From: Batrachochytrium dendrobatidis JAM81 | Lineage: Eukaryota; Chytridiomycota; Chytridiomycetes; Rhizophydiales | Assembly: GCF_000203795.2 (NCBI RefSeq) | Contig: NW_006281109.1 | Location: 810,556-874,555 of the forward strand | Reading direction: 5' to 3' | DNA: 64,000 nucleotides | Part shown: positions 59,556 to 64,000 of the stretch, piece by piece | How positions within the stretch are numbered: the stretch's first letter is position 1 | Layout of the letters: each line of letters starts with the position of its first letter | The notes under the pieces: generated by a model | The model's input: only the letters and a program-made list of their open reading frames with translations | What the model was told of the DNA's origin: nothing | Database searches by the model: none | Made by a program: the position numbers and the translations under genes

Positions 59556-60998
59556 TTAAAACCACTCGCGATAAACCCCTGGCCGGCTGCTAACATCACC
59601 GTATTGCCGTTGTGGGTTGAGTGAGGGTTCTGTGTATTCTGTTGCATTCCACGGAAGGGGTTGTGTCGATAGACTGTCAGCATGCTCGGGATGTGCAAAA
59701 CTGTCTGGAGGCGAATAGGTATAGTCGTGTGTTGGATACTGTCGTTGCTTTTGAGCCTGGTCAGGAGTGTGGAGATAGTTGATACCCCGTGTATCCGACA
59801 CTCCCTCCGTATACAAATACCGCGGCACGGGGGGTGTGCGTATGTTGTGTTCAGAAACTGGCGAGTGCTGAGCAATGGTGCTGTTGTACGTGTTTCCACC
59901 ATAGACAAGTACGGGATGACCAATGGTATGGTCGCTATTGCTGGACGTGGCGCTTTTGTCTTGACCATCAATAGCGTCTACTTTGGCTGCACCGCCACCC
60001 ACCGAGTTGCTTTGGTATCTTGAAGTTGCTGCTTTGGATTTACCGATAATCTCCTTGGCAGACACATAGCTAGTAGACAAGAACGTATACATTTCCAATG
60101 GAAACAGCCATGCATCGACATAGTACGATAGGTACACGACGTAGTTATCAGGTGATCGAATTGCATTGTAAATTTGACATCCAGCAGTCAAACTGCACAA
60201 GATAATAATAATAAGAAAACGAGCGCCATCATGGTTCAAAAACATTTCGCTTGCAAATGTGGATGACGACATTCCAACAGCATTGGCAATAGAGTATAGG
60301 AATAAAATGGAGCAAATGGTTGAAAAAACACCCTGAGTAATGTGTGAAATGGCGGCAAGCATAGATACAGTGTGCTATAGTATCAAGTTGAACAGTGGCA
60401 ATTAGGGGTTAAAAATACAGGGTTGTCGTTAGCGTTGGTTTCCCTAATTAGCATGCCAAACAGTTTGGCATGAATCTCGCACCAAAACAGAATAATAAAC
60501 TCAAATGCCTTACATCTTGAAGAACATCACCACCAATCAGTATTTTTTCTTCAGGAAAAACCATAACCATGTATCCAGCACAAAGCGAAAAGACAATGGC
60601 AGATGTCATTGTAAGAGCACCAAGAGAGGCAAGCGCAATAAATGTGATGGATCTCGCCTACACCAATCGATAAAACCGTGAGTATCAACGTTAATGTATA
60701 GTGTCCACCTATCAAAGTATGACGATCATGAATGTATTACCTCAAAAAACATTCTGATACGAATCAAAAGCAAAGAATAGAGGCCAATAGCAGAGAGACT
60801 CGAGGCACTCAGTAAAACAATGAATCGAATTCTATACCATGTAATATCAAAGTGGTATGGCGAGATGCGCAGATCGACAAGAGTGATGTATAGTGAGAGA
60901 TATACCATAATGAAAAGCCATGTTATAATAGCTAATCTAAGTAAAGGAGTACGCCAGGCATTACGCTTTGCAAGAATAAAATTGAGTGAACTGGCCAT
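59556..60998 (-). CDS. Multi-pass membrane protein, paralog B
   Basis: Minus-strand exons 60741-60998, 60514-60657, 59556-60374 join in phase to 406 residues. Hydrophobic segments are AIITWLFIMVYLSLYITLVDL, IVLLSASSLSAIGLYSLLLI, FIALASLGALTMTSAIVFSL, GVFSTICSILFLYSIANAVG, FLIIIILCSLTAGC and one around WLFPLEMYTFLS. A hydrophilic C-terminal tail of about 150 residues is rich in Tyr, Pro, Ser and Gln. The order and several motifs match the downstream paralog A (DLRISPY, WLFPLEMYTFLSTSYV). An extra N-terminal exon, as in paralog A, may exist upstream of 60998. Family and function not recognised. Confidence 0.7.
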
Positions 60999-61295
60999 CT
61001 CACTAAGGTTGTGGTGACGAGTTAGTATTCAGCATTGTATATTTCAGGCACAACAGATGTTCATGTGTTGGAAACACGGGTAGAGTCATGCAGATGCAGC
61101 CAGTAGCAAAATAAACGAATTGCTGGTACAACTGTTGCAGCCAAGAAAACAAGTCCTATTATCAGAATGCAGATGATTGCATTCTGATCAACTCAGGTTC
61201 AATCTTGCAAGCAACCTGTGAGCATCTGCAAGCAAGCACAGCTAAATCCAGGCTCAGTCATACAAGCAATGAATTTGTACAGATAATCTACTCAC

Positions 61296-61567
61296 TGCAA
61301 TCCAAGACCACAAAGCAATCCAGCAAATGTTAAGTAAGCATTAAAGTAGCGTCCGTTATTAAGACCTCCATTTGGACCTAGCAATCGCTGTTTGATGGCT
61401 TCAGCAGCAGCGCTCACTGCTCCTTGAACAGTCTGATTGAGAGCAAAAGTCAGAGCACTAATCTGCTGTGGAGTGAGGCCTGGAGGAAGCAGCTGCAGAA
61501 GAGATGAAAGTGAGTTTCCAGGAGAATTGCTAGCCAGAGCCAATGCAGTGATGGACTCGATAGGCAT
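61296..61567 (-). CDS. Small unrecognised protein, first exon
   Basis: An ATG at 61567 opens a frame of about 90 residues ending at a good splice donor (GTGAGT) next to 61296. The sequence is Leu/Ala/Ser-rich with a repeated-looking helix region (LSSLLQLLPPGLTPQQISALTFAL), an Ala-rich helix and a hydrophobic end (AYLTFAGLLCGLGL). A second exon probably lies near 61070-61200. There a membrane-like stretch (LVFLAATVVPAIRLF) and an alternative frame both exist, and the phase could not be decided. No family recognised. Confidence 0.4.
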
Positions 61568-62155
61568 TCTAGAATTTACAATATGCAGAGTACGACGCCA
61601 ATAAACTGATAATATGGTAGTGCGATGATTCAATAAATGCAGAAATCGACTGAATTTATAGAAAGATTGTTGGGGTCAAAAACCGTTAAAATGCAAACAA
61701 TAAAGTTGGCGTTTGGCGTTTGCTGATTATTCAACAGCATTGTTGGTGGATTGCCAGTCGAGCCTAATTGTGTTTTAGTGGATTACCAGCCGAGTCTGAT
61801 TGTATTCTAATAGATTGCTTACATGGATTTAATCAAATCTCGTGAATTGACATTGTACTGTTCAATCAATAGATATCGAATGGTCATGAAAACTGGCCCA
61901 GCATTCAACACTACAGCCTATTTATAAAAATATGTGAAACCAGCCATTGTTAAATACCGAATGATCTGCTTTTTATTATCAAGCTTTGTTTTATATTGTT
62001 TAATCATTTAGTCGGCTGGGCTAGACCGAATAATCTTTAGAATTGCAAAATAATAGATTCAGTCTTGAATGCAATCCACGAAATCACCAACTTGATGAGC
62101 TTTCAAGTTGAACTGATTTCATTCATTTGACATCAACATCAGTCTAAAATCAAAC
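61568..62155. other. Intergenic with imperfect 32-bp tandem repeat
   Basis: 588 bases between divergent starts. An imperfect duplication is at 61746-61809; otherwise AT-rich with no gene seen. Confidence 0.5.
61746..61809 (+). repeat. Imperfect 32-bp tandem repeat, two copies
   Basis: Units start at 61746 and 61778 (gtggattgccagtcgagcct against gtggattaccagccgagtct), with a partial third (atagattgc) after. Confidence 0.75.
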
Positions 62156-64000
62156 ATGCATTCAGATACTGTATGGATTGGACTATTAGCTCTTGTAGCC
62201 AGTAGTAGCATTCGTTCACTATTGGCTTCTACACTTGCATTTGAGCCCTATTCGGAGCGTTTGGAACTTTCGCAAATGGCAGATGGTAAAGTCTTGGCTC
62301 AGTTTGCATTCACTACTCTGACAGACTTGTCCAATTCTGCTAGTCAAGGTACTCCATAATACAATAATTTATTGGATTTGTACGCAGTATCGACGTATTC
62401 TTGACTCGTTGTATCTAGATAATCATTACGGTCTGCTGCCTCGATCTATTGGCGAAGTGGTTCAGACATTTGATATTGATGAACTGCATTTGACATTTAC
62501 TCAAGGACGATGGAGTTATGACCGATGGGGTCATTCTGACTTTACTGCTCCAATTGGGGTCGAACTGTGGGCATGGTTCAACTCAACCAGGTATGAGCCT
62601 TGAGTTGTTGTTGCTCTGCATTTGTTATAAGCTAATCTACATTGATTCATCCACAATCAATCATCGTGTTCCTTAGTCCAGATACTAAATGGAAAGGCTT
62701 GACGAATGCTCTTGCTGGGCTGTTTTGCTCATCACTCAACTTTCTTGATCAAGCTGTCACTTCTCAACCATTGCTGTCATTTCTACCGTCTGGATCTCAC
62801 TGTGAGTCTCCAATGTGATATTGGTCTAGTCCTGGAAATCCCTCCAACTGATCTCGACCTTTTTATGTATTTTATAAAAGCCAAACGAGAAGGATTGCAG
62901 ATTCGATATGGATCGCTTCCTCGTGAGGCTGTCTGCACAGAGAATCTGACACCTTGGATAAAGTTATTACCATGTCAAGCCAAAGTAATTCAATGCATTT
63001 GCAAAACCATTTTTGTCACTCGAGATTCAAATTTACACTGAAAGTGCATGATGCTCATCAACCTTGTAAATACTACCAATTCTAGTCTGGACTTGCTTCG
63101 CTTTTAAATGCATACAAGATATTCGATGGCAATTTTCAATCCATTGGTGTCCATATTCAACCCAAGTGCATGGTAGGCTTTTTAAATTTAAACTATCTGA
63201 AAATCTCTAATCAACTTATGCATAAAATTATAGACTCCTGATTGCGTGACTATGGGTGTCGAGTATCGTCAGACATTTGCTGTTGTTTTGGACCCTATTC
63301 GCACCAACTCTCAGAAAGGTCAGACTATAGCTATTTGGTTTGATTGTCGTGTTTAGAATTCTATGCATTAACACCTGTGCATTTTAAATGTATAGATTGG
63401 TCACTGGAGTCACTGTTTGATCGTACCTTTCCCAAAGCCTGTCCATTTTCCCTATCGACTACAGTTCATTTGGATATTTTAAACATTCAGCCTGATACCG
63501 TTGTAATTTTACCAGATCCACACATTGACCAATCCACCTCCACTGCAGTGTCTTACACATACCATCTTTCCACTGATCCTTTCCAACTCAACGTTCGTTG
63601 GAATGATGCTACTGTCAACTACCGTAAGTATTTGGTCTGTTATTTCTGAAAATCATGTTTTTAAAACCAATAATTATTTTCACTATACAGGCAATCCAAA
63701 ACTTGCTCCAATTCAAACACATCGGTATCTAAGTGGGGTTGGACAAGAACATGGTGGTGTGGTGATTGTCTTTATCAATGATTTAGATGTTCCCATGGCT
63801 GCTACATATATGGACTCTATTCCTTGGATCATCAAATTATTTATGCATACATTTAAAGTCGAGTTGGAAAATCCGTCTTCCAACATTTCTGGTAACGTTG
63901 ATTATAACCTCGATAGAAACAATACGTTAAAAAGCTGTTCACGTAGTATTGACTAGATGGTTCAATTACTTTTTATTCCAATGTGTTTTAGACATTATCC
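62156..64000 (+). CDS. PIGT: PIG-T/Gpi16 subunit of GPI transamidase, cut by window edge
   Basis: ER membrane subunit that stabilises the GPI transamidase, the complex that attaches GPI anchors to proteins. Exons seen: 62156-62348, 62419-62590, 62677-62801, 62881-62984, 63086-63172, 63234-63318, 63357-63623, 63691-63891, and probably a next exon from 63992 running out of the window. Signal peptide at the start ([18 protein letters not shown]). Family blocks are [65 protein letters not shown] and KLLPCQAK, then [13 protein letters not shown] and [14 protein letters not shown]. All junctions close in phase up to the edge. The C-terminal part, including the expected membrane helix, is missing only because the window ends. 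Confidence 0.93.

Noticed and set aside
1..64000. tRNA, rRNA, CRISPR or bacterial-type operon
   Set aside because: No cloverleaf, rRNA core sequence or spaced direct-repeat array was recognised on reading; tRNA scanning software would be decisive.

Overview
The window reads as nuclear DNA of a chytrid-type (zoosporic) fungus. The genes are compact and AT-rich, and most are split by short introns (about 50-150 nt, mostly GT-AG, a few GC-AG). They include fungal household genes (TPS2, UPF1, NTF2, COQ2, PIG-T) next to a SPATA4-type CH-domain gene, a family tied to cilia and flagella. Four secreted or surface aspartyl proteases also lie here. Together these point to Chytridiomycota and make a Batrachochytrium-like genome plausible, but the species is an inference. 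There are no bacterial operons, CRISPR arrays, rRNA or recognisable tRNA genes.

Layout. 1-3132: a decayed Ty1/copia retrotransposon (gag, broken protease, integrase; reverse transcriptase deleted). 3971-12045: an inverted duplication. Two nearly identical arms of about 1.8 kb, each carrying a complete four-exon HSCB/Jac1 iron-sulfur co-chaperone gene, face each other across a 4.5 kb core with SPATA4-like and TPS2 genes. 12160-15250: CUL3 (minus). 15647-18099: unrecognised, disordered basic protein. 19130-22285: Nab3-like RRM protein. 22416-23027: MRNIP-like zinc protein. 23183-24234 (minus) and 24562-28430 (plus): NTF2 and UPF1 from a shared promoter. 29573-31365 (minus): aspartyl protease 1. 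32035-36373: WDR48/UAF1. 36804-38497: unrecognised protein. 40380-48004: three tandem aspartyl proteases. 48420-49670 (minus) and 49812-51123 (plus): mitochondrial ribosomal protein uL3m and COQ2, divergent. 51280-53977 (minus): Cdt2/DTL. 54449-55082 (plus) and 55174-57169 (minus): 2-aminomuconate deaminase and 2-aminomuconic semialdehyde dehydrogenase, convergent. 57422-60998 (minus): two tandem paralogous multi-pass membrane proteins. 61296-61567 (minus): part of a small membrane protein. 62156 to the window end: PIG-T/Gpi16, cut by the edge.

Functional links. The deaminase/dehydrogenase pair encodes two consecutive steps of kynurenine (tryptophan) degradation. The proteases look like an expanded family of secreted or GPI-anchored pepsins, and PIG-T belongs to the enzyme that attaches GPI anchors. 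CUL3, Cdt2 and WDR48 all act in ubiquitin control but are not adjacent. Intergenic DNA carries short dispersed repeats and recurring CACGTG motifs close to start codons.

Exon coordinates were derived by hand from splice signals, reading phase and family motifs. Most gene models close in frame. The 5' junction of Cdt2, the 5' half of the gene at 15647, some junctions of the first paralogous membrane protein (57422-59031) and the 3' end of the small gene at 61296 are not resolved.
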